Position numbers and translations under genes: made by a program
Assembly: GCA_947498645.1 (NCBI GenBank)
Contig: CANMKS010000001.1
Span: 62,001-126,000, forward strand
Direction: 5' to 3'
DNA: 64,000 nt
Source of the DNA: an uncultured Paracoccaceae bacterium
GTDB taxonomy: Bacteria; Pseudomonadota; Alphaproteobacteria; Rhodobacterales; Rhodobacteraceae
The notes under the pieces: model-generated
Told to the model about the DNA's origin: nothing
Database searches by the model: none
What the model saw: only the letters and a program-made list of their open reading frames with translations
Part shown: in pieces, positions 1-9,018 of the stretch
Numbering within the stretch: the stretch's first letter is position 1
Layout of the letters: each line of letters starts with the position of its first letter

Positions 1-724
1 CGAGCACATCTGAATCCAGCCCGCAGGCCACAAAATCAAAACCATCATTGATCAGTTCGGCAGCAAATGCCGGGTTGGTCGACAACGTACCAACAGGGAT
101 GCCCGCCGCCTTCAGCTTTTTCGCTTGCGCGCGGATCATATCCCAGACCTGCGGTGACTGTGTCTGCCCCAGCAGCCCCATATCGGCCCCGATATCAGCA
201 GGGCCGAAGAAAACACCGTCAACACCTTCCACCGATCCCATGTCCACCGCCTGTTCAACGGCGGCCCGTGTTTCCGCCTGAATGATCACGCCAATATTGT
301 CATTGGCCTGTGCATGGTAATTTTCGATCCGTCCAAACTGGCTCGCCCGGATGGAGCCTGCCACGCCGCGGATGCCGTGTGGCGGGTATTTCGTGGCGGC
401 AACGGCGGCTTTGGCCTCTTCCACGGATTGCACCATCGGGAACAGGATATTGGGGGCACCGCTGTCCAGCAGCCGTTTGACCATCACCGCATCATTCCAC
501 GGTGCGCGTACCATCACGCCGGGGCCGTGCGGTGCGATGGCCTGCAACTGCCCGATCACCGTCGCCACATCACCGGGGGCGTGTTCCATGTCCACCAGCA
601 ACCAGTCAAAACCCGATGTAGCGACCACTTCGGCAGTCAGATTATTGGCAAGACTGACCCAAAAGCCGATTTGGGACGCGCCATTGCGCAACCCTTCAAG
701 AAAGAGGTTTTGGGGGTATTTCAT
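1..724 (-). CDS. HpcH/HpaI family aldolase (C-terminus cut by window edge)
   Basis: The minus-strand reading frame begins with ATG at 724 (MKYPQNLFLEGLRNG) and stays open to base 1, so the 3' end lies outside the window. Visible family motifs are VDMEHAP, the VMVRAPWND stretch, ILFPMVQS and GVDGVFFGPADIG, which match class II, metal-dependent 2-keto-3-deoxy-acid aldolases of the HpcH/HpaI (GarL/RhmA) type. Family members cleave or condense pyruvate-derived 2-keto acids in the cytoplasm. The start overlaps the stop of the upstream oxidase gene by ATGA, so the two are translationally coupled at the end of the hyuAB operon. The substrate cannot be told from sequence; a role in the last carbon-cleavage step of the same pathway is inference. 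Confidence 0.88.
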   Translation of the reverse strand, partial: MKYPQNLFLEGLRNGASQIGFWVSLANNLTAEVVATSGFDWLLVDMEHAPGDVATVIGQLQAIAPHGPGVMVRAPWNDAVMVKRLLDSGAPNILFPMVQSVEEAKAAVAATKYPPHGIRGVAGSIRASQFGRIENYHAQANDNIGVIIQAETRAAVEQAVDMGSVEGVDGVFFGPADIGADMGLLGQTQSPQVWDMIRAQAKKLKAAGIPVGTLSTNPAFAAELINDGFDFVACGLDSDVL

Positions 725-1926
725 ATGACAGCCTTTTCAACAAATCTCTCGCCCCGCTCAATCCGGTCATAACCGAAGGGCGACAGGTCAAGCGTGCGAT
801 ATTCGCCATGGGTGATCAGCTCTGCCGTACCGCGCCCCATGGCGGGTGATTGCTGAAACCCGTGACCTGAGAAGCCATTCACAAAAATAAAGTTCTCAAC
901 CTTGCTGTGCGGGCCCAAAATCGCGTTCTGGTCAAAGGTGTTATAGGCATAGTGCCCGGCCCATGAATTGCGCAGTTTGATCGCCTCGAACTGGGGAATG
1001 CGGGTGGCAATGGCAGGCCAGGCCTTGTTTTCCCAGATGCTGTGATCCTGCATAAAATCATCATAATCCACAGCCGGATCATCATCAGGCGGACACCCTG
1101 CCAGATAGTAGGTGCCATCCGTGCGCATGTGCACGCCCGACGGATCAATCGTGAGTGGCAGATCGCGGTCCAGCGGCTGTTCCGCTTCAAAAATGAACGT
1201 ATAGCGTTTGCGCGGTTCAACCGGAATTTCGATCCCCGCCATGCGCGAAGTAAGGACCGCGCGTGGACCGGAGGCATTCACCACAGTGCCGCAGCTGATC
1301 ACCTCACCCGATTTCAGCACGACGCTTTCAACGCGCGTGCCTGACGCGTTTGTGTTCATCGCGACCACTTCGTTGGTCAGATATTCCACCCCGCGTTCCC
1401 GCGCCGACCGCCGCCACCAGTCAAACAGTGTATTGCCGTCGAAATAGCCTTCATCCAGCAGATTGTGATTGGCCGCGACGATGTCATCAAGATTGTAGAA
1501 CGGGTAAGCGGCCGCAATTTCATCCGGCATCATGTGCTTGGTGCCAGCCCCACAGGCGGCCTGAAGTTCCTGGCCTTCCTTCAGGGTCGCCGCAAAGGCC
1601 GCGTTGTCGGCCAGATACATGTAGCCATAACTTTGCAACCGCAGATGCGGCACCCGGTCGTCGCCACCCATGTAAGCACGGAAGTTTTTGACAAAATCCG
1701 CGGCAAACTGGGACACCCGAATATTGATTTCGCGGCTGAATTGCTGCCGCATGCACGAATTGGTGTGCGCGGTCGAAGTGAATTCGTAGGTCGGGTCACG
1801 TTCCACAACAAGGATAGACCCGTCAAAATCAGGGTTGTCTGTCAGGAACCACGCGACCGATGATCCATACATCGCACCACCCACGATCACGACATCATAG
1901 CTGGCTTTGGCTGGTGTTTGCGTCAT
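721..1926 (-). CDS. FAD-dependent oxidoreductase, DAO family
   Basis: A 401-residue cytoplasmic flavoprotein. The N-terminus holds a Rossmann FAD-binding motif (VVIVGGAMYGSSVAWFL, residues about 12-28) followed by an acidic residue at the end of the second strand (VVERD). The C-terminal part has the FVNGFSGHGFQQSPAMGRG segment typical of sarcosine, glycine or D-amino-acid oxidase relatives. Such enzymes oxidise a C-N bond of an amine or N-methyl amino acid. It sits between hyuB and an aldolase with ATGA overlaps on both sides, so all are probably one transcript. A plausible job is oxidation of the amino or N-methyl acid released by the hydantoinase; this is inference. Confidence 0.88.
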   Translation of the reverse strand: MTQTPAKASYDVVIVGGAMYGSSVAWFLTDNPDFDGSILVVERDPTYEFTSTAHTNSCMRQQFSREINIRVSQFAADFVKNFRAYMGGDDRVPHLRLQSYGYMYLADNAAFAATLKEGQELQAACGAGTKHMMPDEIAAAYPFYNLDDIVAANHNLLDEGYFDGNTLFDWWRRSARERGVEYLTNEVVAMNTNASGTRVESVVLKSGEVISCGTVVNASGPRAVLTSRMAGIEIPVEPRKRYTFIFEAEQPLDRDLPLTIDPSGVHMRTDGTYYLAGCPPDDDPAVDYDDFMQDHSIWENKAWPAIATRIPQFEAIKLRNSWAGHYAYNTFDQNAILGPHSKVENFIFVNGFSGHGFQQSPAMGRGTAELITHGEYRTLDLSPFGYDRIERGERFVEKAVI

Positions 1927-3608
1927 GCGGTTGCCCCCTTTGCAACGGCTGCCAATACGGCATCGACATCCGCTTGGCTGAGCCCGTAATCGTTCCGCGC
2001 AGCTTTGGCGGAAATATACCCGCGCGCAAGATCGCGTTTGACCAGTTCAGGGTCTCTGTTCGACACATCGCCGTAGCCCGCACCCCCCGGAAAGGCCAGC
2101 AAGACGCGCCGTCCTTCGGGCACATGCTGTTTCCCCTTGCCCTGCATCATGCTGCCATCATCCTGCGCAATGGTTGTTGGCGCGCCATCCGCGCCACCTT
2201 GACGCCCGCGCGCGGGGTGATCAACGCGGTCGAACATGGCTGAGAAATCAAACTCGTTCCCTGCTGCCGCGCCCACTTCCATATATTGGCCCAACCCGCC
2301 GCGATGTTCGCCTGCGCCACCGCTGTCGGGCCGCAATTCCTTACGCCAGATGACTACGGGGCCGGTGTGTTCTGTCGCCTCGATCGGCATTGTCATGACG
2401 CCGGAGGGAAAGGCCGTCGCGTTCAACCCGTCAACCGTTGGCCGCGCACCTGCCCCGCCTGAATTGAAAGTCAACACTTCGGATCTGCGCCCCTTGTGGC
2501 CCGCTACGGGGCGCAAGGACACTTGGAAATTGCACAGGCACCCTGCCCCTTCGGCGGGCACGGTCGCCGGCAAAATCTTGTCCAGCGCGTCATAGACCGT
2601 ATCGGGGATCATATGCCCGATAACATGGCGCAGGGCGACCGGCGCGGGGTGGACCGCGTTGACAATACTGTCGATCGGGGCGGAGACCTCAAACGGTTCC
2701 AATGACGCGGCATTGTTGGGGATTTCAGGGGCCACGGCACATTTGAGCGCGTAGCACGCATAGGCCTTTGTATAGACCAAAGGCACGTTGATCCCTTTCT
2801 TGTCGAGCCCGGATGTGCCGGTGAAATCGCAATGGATGCGATCCTGTGAAATTGTCAGCTTCACCTTGAGGTCAATCGGCGTGGCAAAGCCATCAATCCG
2901 CATCGCCCCAGTTGCAGTTTCGCGTGGCAAGGCCGCAATCCGCTCCAATGTGGCGCGGCGCGAGTTTTCAAGGATGAAATCGCCGATCCCTTCCAGATCG
3001 GTCAGCGAAAATTCACCCATCATTTCAGTCAGGCGACGATCACCGATTTCGTTGCAGGTCGCCAAAGCGTAGATGTCGCCGATCAGCTGATCAGGCTCGC
3101 GTACATTGCCGCGCAATATCCGCACGAGCGTTTCGTCAACAACCCCGCGATTGGCGAACTTCATGATCGGGATGTAGATGCCTTCTTCATAAACGCTCGC
3201 CGCATCTGCCCCGAAGCCACGCCCACCGATATCGACAACGTGGGCCGTGCAGGCGAAGAAGCCGACATGCTGACCGTTGTGAAATGACGGGCTGACGACG
3301 GTGATATCGTGCAGGTGGCCCGTCCCCTCCCATGGATCATTGGTGATGTAGACGTCACCTTCGTTGATGTTCTCGCGTCCGATGCGGCGGATGAAATGGG
3401 CGACGGCATCGGCCATCGCATTGACATGGCCCGGCGTGCCGGTGACAGCCTGCGCCAGCATTAATCCTTCGGCGTTATAGACCCCGGCAGAAAGATCCCC
3501 TGCCTCGCGTACCGAGGTTGAAAACGCCGTCCGCACCAATGCCTGCGCCTGCTCTTCAACAACCGAGATCAGGCGGTTCCACATGACTTGATAGGCAATT
3601 TTGCTCAT
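1923..3608 (-). CDS. hyuB: Hydantoinase B / oxoprolinase family subunit
   Basis: A 561-residue protein matching the HyuB half of N-methylhydantoinase and 5-oxoprolinase (ATP-dependent cyclic imide/amide hydrolysis). Recognisable segments are VREAGDLSAGVYNAEG, GTPGHVNAM, GDVYITNDPWEGTGHLHD and the C-terminal glycine-rich part (FNSGGAGARP, LAFPGGAGYGD). HyuB works with HyuA, and the partner gene lies directly upstream with a 4-bp ATGA overlap. The downstream oxidase also overlaps by ATGA. HyuA/HyuB families have many substrates (hydantoins, N-methylhydantoin from creatinine, 5-oxoproline, and acetone in carboxylase relatives); the sequence does not decide between them. Confidence 0.92.
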   Translation of the reverse strand: MSKIAYQVMWNRLISVVEEQAQALVRTAFSTSVREAGDLSAGVYNAEGLMLAQAVTGTPGHVNAMADAVAHFIRRIGRENINEGDVYITNDPWEGTGHLHDITVVSPSFHNGQHVGFFACTAHVVDIGGRGFGADAASVYEEGIYIPIMKFANRGVVDETLVRILRGNVREPDQLIGDIYALATCNEIGDRRLTEMMGEFSLTDLEGIGDFILENSRRATLERIAALPRETATGAMRIDGFATPIDLKVKLTISQDRIHCDFTGTSGLDKKGINVPLVYTKAYACYALKCAVAPEIPNNAASLEPFEVSAPIDSIVNAVHPAPVALRHVIGHMIPDTVYDALDKILPATVPAEGAGCLCNFQVSLRPVAGHKGRRSEVLTFNSGGAGARPTVDGLNATAFPSGVMTMPIEATEHTGPVVIWRKELRPDSGGAGEHRGGLGQYMEVGAAAGNEFDFSAMFDRVDHPARGRQGGADGAPTTIAQDDGSMMQGKGKQHVPEGRRVLLAFPGGAGYGDVSNRDPELVKRDLARGYISAKAARNDYGLSQADVDAVLAAVAKGATA

Positions 3609-5689
3609 GTCCGTTTCTCCGTGATATCAATGGTGCCGTCCGGGCGCGCGATGGCAGTGCGACTGTTTGGGACAACGATGGTGGTTTCATCTTCGGTAAT
3701 CAGCGCGGGACCATTGACGGTATCGCCGGGGTTCAGCGTGTTGCGCAGGACGACCGCCGCTTCGCTGGCAGCACCAGCCACCGGATCGAAAAGAGCGCGT
3801 TTTGATGCGACAGCGCCGGATGCACCAGACGGCGTGTCGCCCAATGCGTCTGCGGCAACTGCCTGGGTCGTGGAATTCACCGCCCAAACCGTGATTTCAA
3901 TATCCATACCAGCCACGGTACGCCCAAAGAGCGTGGCATAATCCGCCTCGAACAGGGTCTGGAATGTCTTTACATCGGGGTTGGCTGCTTGCGCCGCAGT
4001 CAGTTGAATAGGAATTTCCCAGCCCTGCCCGGTGTAGCGCATGTAGACTTTGTATTCGGCATTGATCGGTGCATCGGCATCGCATGTGCGCACAAAACCC
4101 GTCGCCTCTGTTTCCAGCTCGCTCAGCAGGTTTTTCACAGTATCCGGCGCAAAGTCGGAAAGTTTCATATAGACGCTGCGGGTTGCTTCGAAACTGAATG
4201 GAGCGCGCAGGAAACCGATGGCAGAGCCAACCCCCGCCCCGGTTGGCACCAGCAAGCGATCGACGCCCAGTTTTTCACACAAGCGCCCGGCATGAAGCGG
4301 CGCCGCCCCGCCAAAGGCGATCATTGTGTAATCGGCAAGATCCTCGCCATTCTCGACCGCGTGGACGCGGGCCGCGTTGGCCATGTTTTCGTCAACGACT
4401 TCGGCCAATCCAAAGGCTGCCGTTTGCGCATCCATCTCCAGGGGTTCGCCCAAGGTCGAGAGTGCCATGGCAGAGGCATCACTGTGCAGCTTGATCGAGC
4501 CGCCTGCGAAGTTATCAGGATCAAGCTTGCCCAGCATCAGGTCCGCATCCGTCACCGCCGGACGCTCGCCACCGCGGCCATAACAAGCCGGTCCCGGCTC
4601 TGACCCGGCACTTTCCGGCCCGACCCTGATCTGTTGCATCGCATCCACATGGGCAAGGCTCCCGCCCCCTGCTCCGATCTCGACCATATCAATCACGGGG
4701 ATTGATATCGGCATGCCAGAGCCCTTTTTGAAACGGTAGGTCCGGGCCACCTCGAACACGCGGGCGGTCTTGGGTGTCTGATCCTTGATCAGACAGATTT
4801 TGGCCGTTGTGCCGCCCATGTCGAACGACAGCACTTTGTTCAGCCCGTATCGTGCCGCGATATTGGCGGCAAACACAGCGCCACCGGCGGGGCCGGATTC
4901 AACAAGGCGCACGGGGAATTCAGCGGCGCTTTCCAAGCTGATAATCCCACCACCAGAGTGCATCAGGAAGATAGGACAGTTCGCCCCTTCATCTGTCAAA
5001 CGCCCTTTCAGGCGTCCCAGATAGGATTTCATCAGCGGCTTGATATAGGCGTTGGCCACGGTGGTGTTGAAGCGCTCGTATTCACGCATCTGCGGCGAAA
5101 CCTCAGACGAGAGTGAAACCATCACACCGGGCAATTTCTCGGCCAGGACATCGCGGATCATCTGCTCATGGCTATCATTAAGGTACGCATGGATCAGGCC
5201 AATTGCGATGCTGTCAAAACCGTAGGGTTTGATCTCATCGGCGAGCGCCCAGACCTCGGTGCGATCCAATGCGATCAACACATTGCCTTGGGCGTCAACC
5301 CGCTCTTTCAGTGTAAACCGGTGCTGACGCGGCAGCAGTGGCTCGGGCAATTGCAGGTTCAGATCATACTGCTCGAACCGGCTTTCGGTGCGCATTTCGA
5401 TGACATCACGAAAGCCGTCGGTTGTGATCAGTGCGGTCTTTGCCCCGCGCCGTTCAATCAGGGCATTTGTCGCCAGCGTTGTGCCATGAATGATCTGGGC
5501 GATCTGGCCGGGCGCGATCCTTGCCTTTGCGCAAACCTGATGCATCCCGTCGATGATTGCATCCTCCGGGGCGGCATATGTTGTCAGCACCTTCGTTGAA
5601 AACTGATCCTGATCAACCTCTAGGACAACGTCGGTAAACGTGCCCCCGATATCGACGCCCATTCGAATGTCGTTTCTCATTCTTACCAC
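3605..5689 (-). CDS. hyuA: Hydantoinase A / oxoprolinase family subunit
   Basis: A 694-residue ATP-binding subunit with the N-terminal signature MGVDIGGTFTDVVLE, then HGTTLATNALIERRGAKTA, the GPAGGAVFAA segment and FDMGGTTAKICLI, all hallmarks of the acetate/sugar kinase-like fold of HyuA. It pairs with HyuB (4-bp overlap) for ATP-driven ring opening. The start could be at 5689 (MVRMRNDIRMG) or at an internal Met nine bases further in (MRNDIRMG). It is the first structural gene of the operon, 77 bp downstream of the co-directional LysR gene, so the promoter either lies in that AT-rich gap or the regulator is co-transcribed. Confidence 0.93.
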   Translation of the reverse strand: MVRMRNDIRMGVDIGGTFTDVVLEVDQDQFSTKVLTTYAAPEDAIIDGMHQVCAKARIAPGQIAQIIHGTTLATNALIERRGAKTALITTDGFRDVIEMRTESRFEQYDLNLQLPEPLLPRQHRFTLKERVDAQGNVLIALDRTEVWALADEIKPYGFDSIAIGLIHAYLNDSHEQMIRDVLAEKLPGVMVSLSSEVSPQMREYERFNTTVANAYIKPLMKSYLGRLKGRLTDEGANCPIFLMHSGGGIISLESAAEFPVRLVESGPAGGAVFAANIAARYGLNKVLSFDMGGTTAKICLIKDQTPKTARVFEVARTYRFKKGSGMPISIPVIDMVEIGAGGGSLAHVDAMQQIRVGPESAGSEPGPACYGRGGERPAVTDADLMLGKLDPDNFAGGSIKLHSDASAMALSTLGEPLEMDAQTAAFGLAEVVDENMANAARVHAVENGEDLADYTMIAFGGAAPLHAGRLCEKLGVDRLLVPTGAGVGSAIGFLRAPFSFEATRSVYMKLSDFAPDTVKNLLSELETEATGFVRTCDADAPINAEYKVYMRYTGQGWEIPIQLTAAQAANPDVKTFQTLFEADYATLFGRTVAGMDIEITVWAVNSTTQAVAADALGDTPSGASGAVASKRALFDPVAGAASEAAVVLRNTLNPGDTVNGPALITEDETTIVVPNSRTAIARPDGTIDITEKRT

Positions 5690-5766
5690 CTGTCTGCGCT
5701 TTGCGGGCAGCTTAGAGAAGGCGCTAAATCAATTCCAATTACTATATTCTATATATTCAATCGAAA

Positions 5767-6660
5767 TTATTGATTGAACGTCTTCGCCGTCGCTACAGCG
5801 ATTTCAGCGGCATCCGCAACAGTTTGCGGTGATCGTTCCGCGTCAAACCTTGCATGGAAATCCAGCGGCTCTGGCACCCAATCATAGGACAGTTGTATGA
5901 GCCGCCCTTCGCGCAAGTCCGCGGCCACCATCGCCGCAGGCAAAGCCGCGATGCCCATACCATCAAGCGCCATCATCTGACTGGCCGCCAAATTGCTGGA
6001 GGGCACCAGACGCGGGGCAAGATCGCGGCGGCTGCCAAAATGGGCGGCAATTTCTTCATAAAGCCGGGTGTCGCGGGCATGTGTCAGGATCGGTTGTGCC
6101 GCGAGGCTTTCAATGGTTTGTGCCCCCGACAAGCCAAGTGCCGGCGCCGCAACCCAGACAACCGGATAGGCCCCGATGCTGAGTTGCCCGGTCGCCAACC
6201 GGCTGAAGGGTTCGTTTTGAAGCGCGAGATCAAGTCCCCTCTCTGCCAATCCCTTTTCGAGATTGATCGAAAAATCGACCGTCAGTTCAACCAACAGACC
6301 GGGATAGGCACGTTTGAGGTTGCGCAGGTAGGTGTGCAGCCAAGTGTGCACAATCATCTCGGTCACACCAAGACGCAGTGTCCCTTCGATCAGGCTTTTC
6401 TGATCGGCAGCGGTCACCAGATCGTCCGTGGCCTGCAAGACGCGACGGGCATGTGCAAGCAGTTCTTGCCCTTTCCCCGTCAGCCTGACCGACCCTGCAT
6501 CGCGCGTCATCAAGGTGACGCCCAGCGCCTGCTCCAGCCCGGCGATCCGCGCGGAGATGTTGGGCTGTGTGGTGTTCAGCCGCTCCGCCGCGCGCCGGAA
6601 ACTTTGCAGATCGACAACCCAGACAAAGGCTTCGAGTTGTTTGAGATTCAGCCGCATCAT
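5767..6660 (-). CDS. LysR-family transcriptional regulator
   Basis: A 297-residue protein with the typical LysR N-terminal winged helix (LKQLEAFVWVVDLQSFRRAA, then LNTTQPNISARIAGLEQALG) and a ligand-sensing periplasmic-binding-protein-like C-terminal domain. A second Met follows the first, so the start may be 6660 or 6657. It lies directly upstream of hyuA in the same direction, which is less common than the divergent layout of most LysR genes. It probably controls the hyuAB-oxidase-aldolase operon; the effector is unknown. Confidence 0.9.
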   Translation of the reverse strand: MMRLNLKQLEAFVWVVDLQSFRRAAERLNTTQPNISARIAGLEQALGVTLMTRDAGSVRLTGKGQELLAHARRVLQATDDLVTAADQKSLIEGTLRLGVTEMIVHTWLHTYLRNLKRAYPGLLVELTVDFSINLEKGLAERGLDLALQNEPFSRLATGQLSIGAYPVVWVAAPALGLSGAQTIESLAAQPILTHARDTRLYEEIAAHFGSRRDLAPRLVPSSNLAASQMMALDGMGIAALPAAMVAADLREGRLIQLSYDWVPEPLDFHARFDAERSPQTVADAAEIAVATAKTFNQ

Positions 6661-6733
6661 GCCCTTTCGCCATTCGCCATGGCGTTATGAATGAGGGACG
6701 TGTGGGGGGCAGGTCAATGCACATATCGCAGCG

Positions 6734-6763
6734 CCATCCAAAGGGCGATGTCCCTTTAGATGG
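6734..6763 (-). terminator. Stem-loop at the 3' end of hemN
   Basis: CCATC-c-AAAGGG (6734-6745) pairs with CCCTTT-a-GATGG (6752-6763) around a 6-base loop with a single mismatch. The hemN stop codon lies inside the stem. There is no clear U-tract, so it may be a 3' stabilising hairpin rather than a classical intrinsic terminator. Confidence 0.45.
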
Positions 6764-8111
6764 CAGCTGCGTGTGCGACGTCTTCACTAGCGAAATGGTC
6801 AATGTATTTCGCGATGATGCGCGCCAGAGGTTCAAATCTGGGGAGGATTTCCAGCCCCTTGGCGCTCAACTTGAAGACATCGGTGTACTGCGACATCAGC
6901 CCCACGGCTGTTTGTCGGATCAGGTCTGCCTGCGCTGGAAAGCGGGCTTGCAGTTCGTTTGTCGGAAAGACAAAGCGACACATCAAGGCTTCGATCATCG
7001 CCGCGACCACTTGGTCACAGGCGGTCATGGCATAGCCTTTGTGCCCGGCAAAGCCTGTCTCGGCGATGCGTTCCTGATAGGCAGAGGTCGCCACGGCATT
7101 TTGCAGATAGCCATCGCGGAAATGCGAAATCGCCGAGGCGCCGAAGCCGATCAGCGTTTCACTTTGATCGTCGGTATAGCCTTGGAAATTCCGCCGCAGA
7201 TGGCCCTCTTTCGCGGCGCGGTAAAGGCTGTCGGTCTCTTTGGCGAAGTGGTCGATCCCGATGGCATGAAATCCTGACGCCGTCAGCACATCCTTGGCGA
7301 TTGTCGCCAATTGGAACCGGGCTTGGGTGTCCGGCAGGGTTTCGGCTTTGATCATCACCTGCCGTTTGGACATCCACGGCACATGCGCATAGCCATAGAT
7401 CGCCAAACGGTCCGGGTTCATTGCGATGACATGGGCCAGCGTTTCGCGAAAGCTCTCTTCGGTCTGGAAAGGAAGCCCATAGAGCAGATCAAGGTTGATG
7501 GCTTTCAACCCATGCGCCCGCAGGAACTGTACCACACGTGTCGTCTGCGCGAGCGTTTGCGGGCGGCCGATGGCGTCCTGCACATGTTTTGCAAAGTCCT
7601 GAACGCCGATACTGGCCCGGTTCATGCCAAAGTCCAGCAATGTCTCTAGCAGCGCATCTGAGGCCTCTGTTGGATCAATCTCGACCGAGAATTCAAAATC
7701 TGCGGTGGGCGAGAACGCCGCAAAAACAGTTTCCAGCAATGCTGTCATGGTTTGCGGCAACAGGATCGTGGGCGTACCGCCACCAAGATGAAGCCGCCCC
7801 ATCTTGATGCCCTCGGGCAGTGTCGCCCTGATTGCGGCAATCTCTTTTTGTAGCGTTGCAACATATGCGTCCACTGGTCGCATCGTGCTTGTCCCTTGCG
7901 TGCGGCAGGCACAGAACCAGCACAGCCGTTTACAAAAGGGAATGTGAATGTAGATCGATACCGCTTCACCTTGCTGCACATGCGACAGCCATTCTGCCTG
8001 AAACCTCATGCCAATATCACTTTGGAAGTGATTGGCGGGCGGATAGCTGGTGTACCGCGGCACTTTGGCATCAAACAGGCCGTGTCGCGAAAGTGTGTCG
8101 TAATCTTCCAT
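6756..8111 (-). CDS. hemN: Oxygen-independent coproporphyrinogen III oxidase
   Basis: A radical-SAM enzyme that converts coproporphyrinogen III to protoporphyrinogen IX without O2. The N-terminal part has YIHIPFC-KRL-C-WF-C, giving the 4Fe-4S triad C60, C64 and C67 (CX3CX2C), followed by the LHLGGGTPT SAM-binding segment and a GVQDF segment. I place the start at the ATG at 8111 (MEDYDTLSRHGLF, 451 residues). A longer frame to 8180 would run through the FNR box and has no family similarity. The gene is divergent from fnrL, with one FNR box between them, matching anaerobic induction of hemN known from Rhodobacter. The stop is inside a stem-loop. Confidence 0.95.
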   Translation of the reverse strand: MEDYDTLSRHGLFDAKVPRYTSYPPANHFQSDIGMRFQAEWLSHVQQGEAVSIYIHIPFCKRLCWFCACRTQGTSTMRPVDAYVATLQKEIAAIRATLPEGIKMGRLHLGGGTPTILLPQTMTALLETVFAAFSPTADFEFSVEIDPTEASDALLETLLDFGMNRASIGVQDFAKHVQDAIGRPQTLAQTTRVVQFLRAHGLKAINLDLLYGLPFQTEESFRETLAHVIAMNPDRLAIYGYAHVPWMSKRQVMIKAETLPDTQARFQLATIAKDVLTASGFHAIGIDHFAKETDSLYRAAKEGHLRRNFQGYTDDQSETLIGFGASAISHFRDGYLQNAVATSAYQERIAETGFAGHKGYAMTACDQVVAAMIEALMCRFVFPTNELQARFPAQADLIRQTAVGLMSQYTDVFKLSAKGLEILPRFEPLARIIAKYIDHFASEDVAHAAAI

Positions 8112-8145
8112 AGGACTGTTTAACCTGTCAGGAACGCCAGAAACT

Positions 8146-8159
8146 TTGACACAGATCAA
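8146..8159. promoter_or_regulatory. FNR/FnrL box between hemN and fnrL
   Basis: TTGAC-acag-ATCAA fits the FNR consensus TTGAT-N4-ATCAA with one change. The centre (8152/8153) is 41.5 bp upstream of the hemN ATG and directly abuts the fnrL ATG at 8161. That geometry allows class II activation of hemN from a leaderless or nearly leaderless start and autorepression of fnrL. The 14-mer is identical to the box upstream of ccoG. Confidence 0.88.
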
Positions 8160-8160
8160 C

Positions 8161-8892
8161 ATGCACAAAATTGACCTCACGCCCGTAAAATGCAGCGACT
8201 GCCCGATCCGCCACCGCGCGGTCTGTTCTCGGTGTGATGGCGATGAGCTTTTGCAACTTGAGGCAATGAAATCTTACCGCAGCTACAAGGCCGGGGATGT
8301 GATCCTGTGGCGTGGGGAGCCGCTTGAATTTGTGGCCTCTGTCGTGTCTGGGGTCGCGAACTTGTCAAAGACACTGGAGGACGGGCGCACACAGATGGTG
8401 GGGTTGCTGTTGCCCTCTGATTTCATCGGCCGACCGGGCCGCACACAGGTCGAATTTGATGTCACCGCCACAACCGATGTCACGCTATGCCGGTTTGCGC
8501 GCGTGCCGTTTGAAAGGCTGATCGAAGAGACGCCGCATGTGGCCCAGCGCCTGATGGAGCTGGCACTGGATGAGTTGGACGCGGCACGCGGATGGATGAT
8601 TCTGCTGGGTCGCAAGACCGCGCGCGAGAAGATCGCGACTTTCCTTGATCTGCTGGCAAGCCGTGCCGATTTTGACCGGACCAGCGGAAAGATCACGCTG
8701 GATATGCCGATGACCCGCGACCAGATCGCGAATTTCCTTGGTCTGACTTTGGAAACCGTCAGCCGCCAGCTGAATGCACTGAAGAAAGACGGCATCATTG
8801 CGTTTTCGGGCCGCCGCGAGCTGGATGTTATTGACATTGCCGCACTGCGTGAAGCGACAGGCGATGACGCTGACGGCGGCATGATCGTCTAG
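8161..8892 (+). CDS. fnrL: FnrL, CRP/FNR-family oxygen-sensing regulator
   Basis: A 243-residue global regulator of the aerobic/anaerobic switch. The N-terminus has four cysteines (C11, C14, C22, C25) in a CSDCPIRHRAVCSRC cluster and a further Cys in the cyclic-nucleotide-like domain (TLCRFARVPF), the set expected for an O2-labile 4Fe-4S cluster. The C-terminal helix-turn-helix has LETVSRQLNAL with the E..SR residues that read FNR half-sites. I chose the ATG at 8161; a TTG at 8146 in the same frame lies inside the FNR box. No strong Shine-Dalgarno sequence precedes 8161. Neighbouring hemN, ccoN and ccoG all carry matching boxes. Confidence 0.94.
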   Translation: MHKIDLTPVKCSDCPIRHRAVCSRCDGDELLQLEAMKSYRSYKAGDVILWRGEPLEFVASVVSGVANLSKTLEDGRTQMVGLLLPSDFIGRPGRTQVEFDVTATTDVTLCRFARVPFERLIEETPHVAQRLMELALDELDAARGWMILLGRKTAREKIATFLDLLASRADFDRTSGKITLDMPMTRDQIANFLGLTLETVSRQLNALKKDGIIAFSGRRELDVIDIAALREATGDDADGGMIV

Positions 8893-8923
8893 GCCCGCGC
8901 TCGACTTCGATTTCCTGCGCGCT

Positions 8924-8937
8924 TTGACTTGGATCAA
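8924..8937. promoter_or_regulatory. FNR/FnrL box upstream of ccoN
   Basis: TTGAC-ttgg-ATCAA, centred about 88 bp upstream of the ccoN ATG. This position leaves room for a class II promoter and a 40-50 nt leader. Regulation of ccoNOQP by FnrL is established in Rhodobacter; the site here is a sequence match. Confidence 0.88.
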
Positions 8938-9018
8938 AGCAGACCAATTAACGCTCTCATAGAACACCTGTGCGAACAGGGGCGTCTTTAATGGTGCTCG
9001 GGTAACTGTGAGGGCACT

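Noticed and set aside
8112-8180. N-terminal extension of hemN to 8180
   Set aside because: It would translate through the FNR box and overlap the fnrL start; family proteins begin near MEDYDTLSRH.
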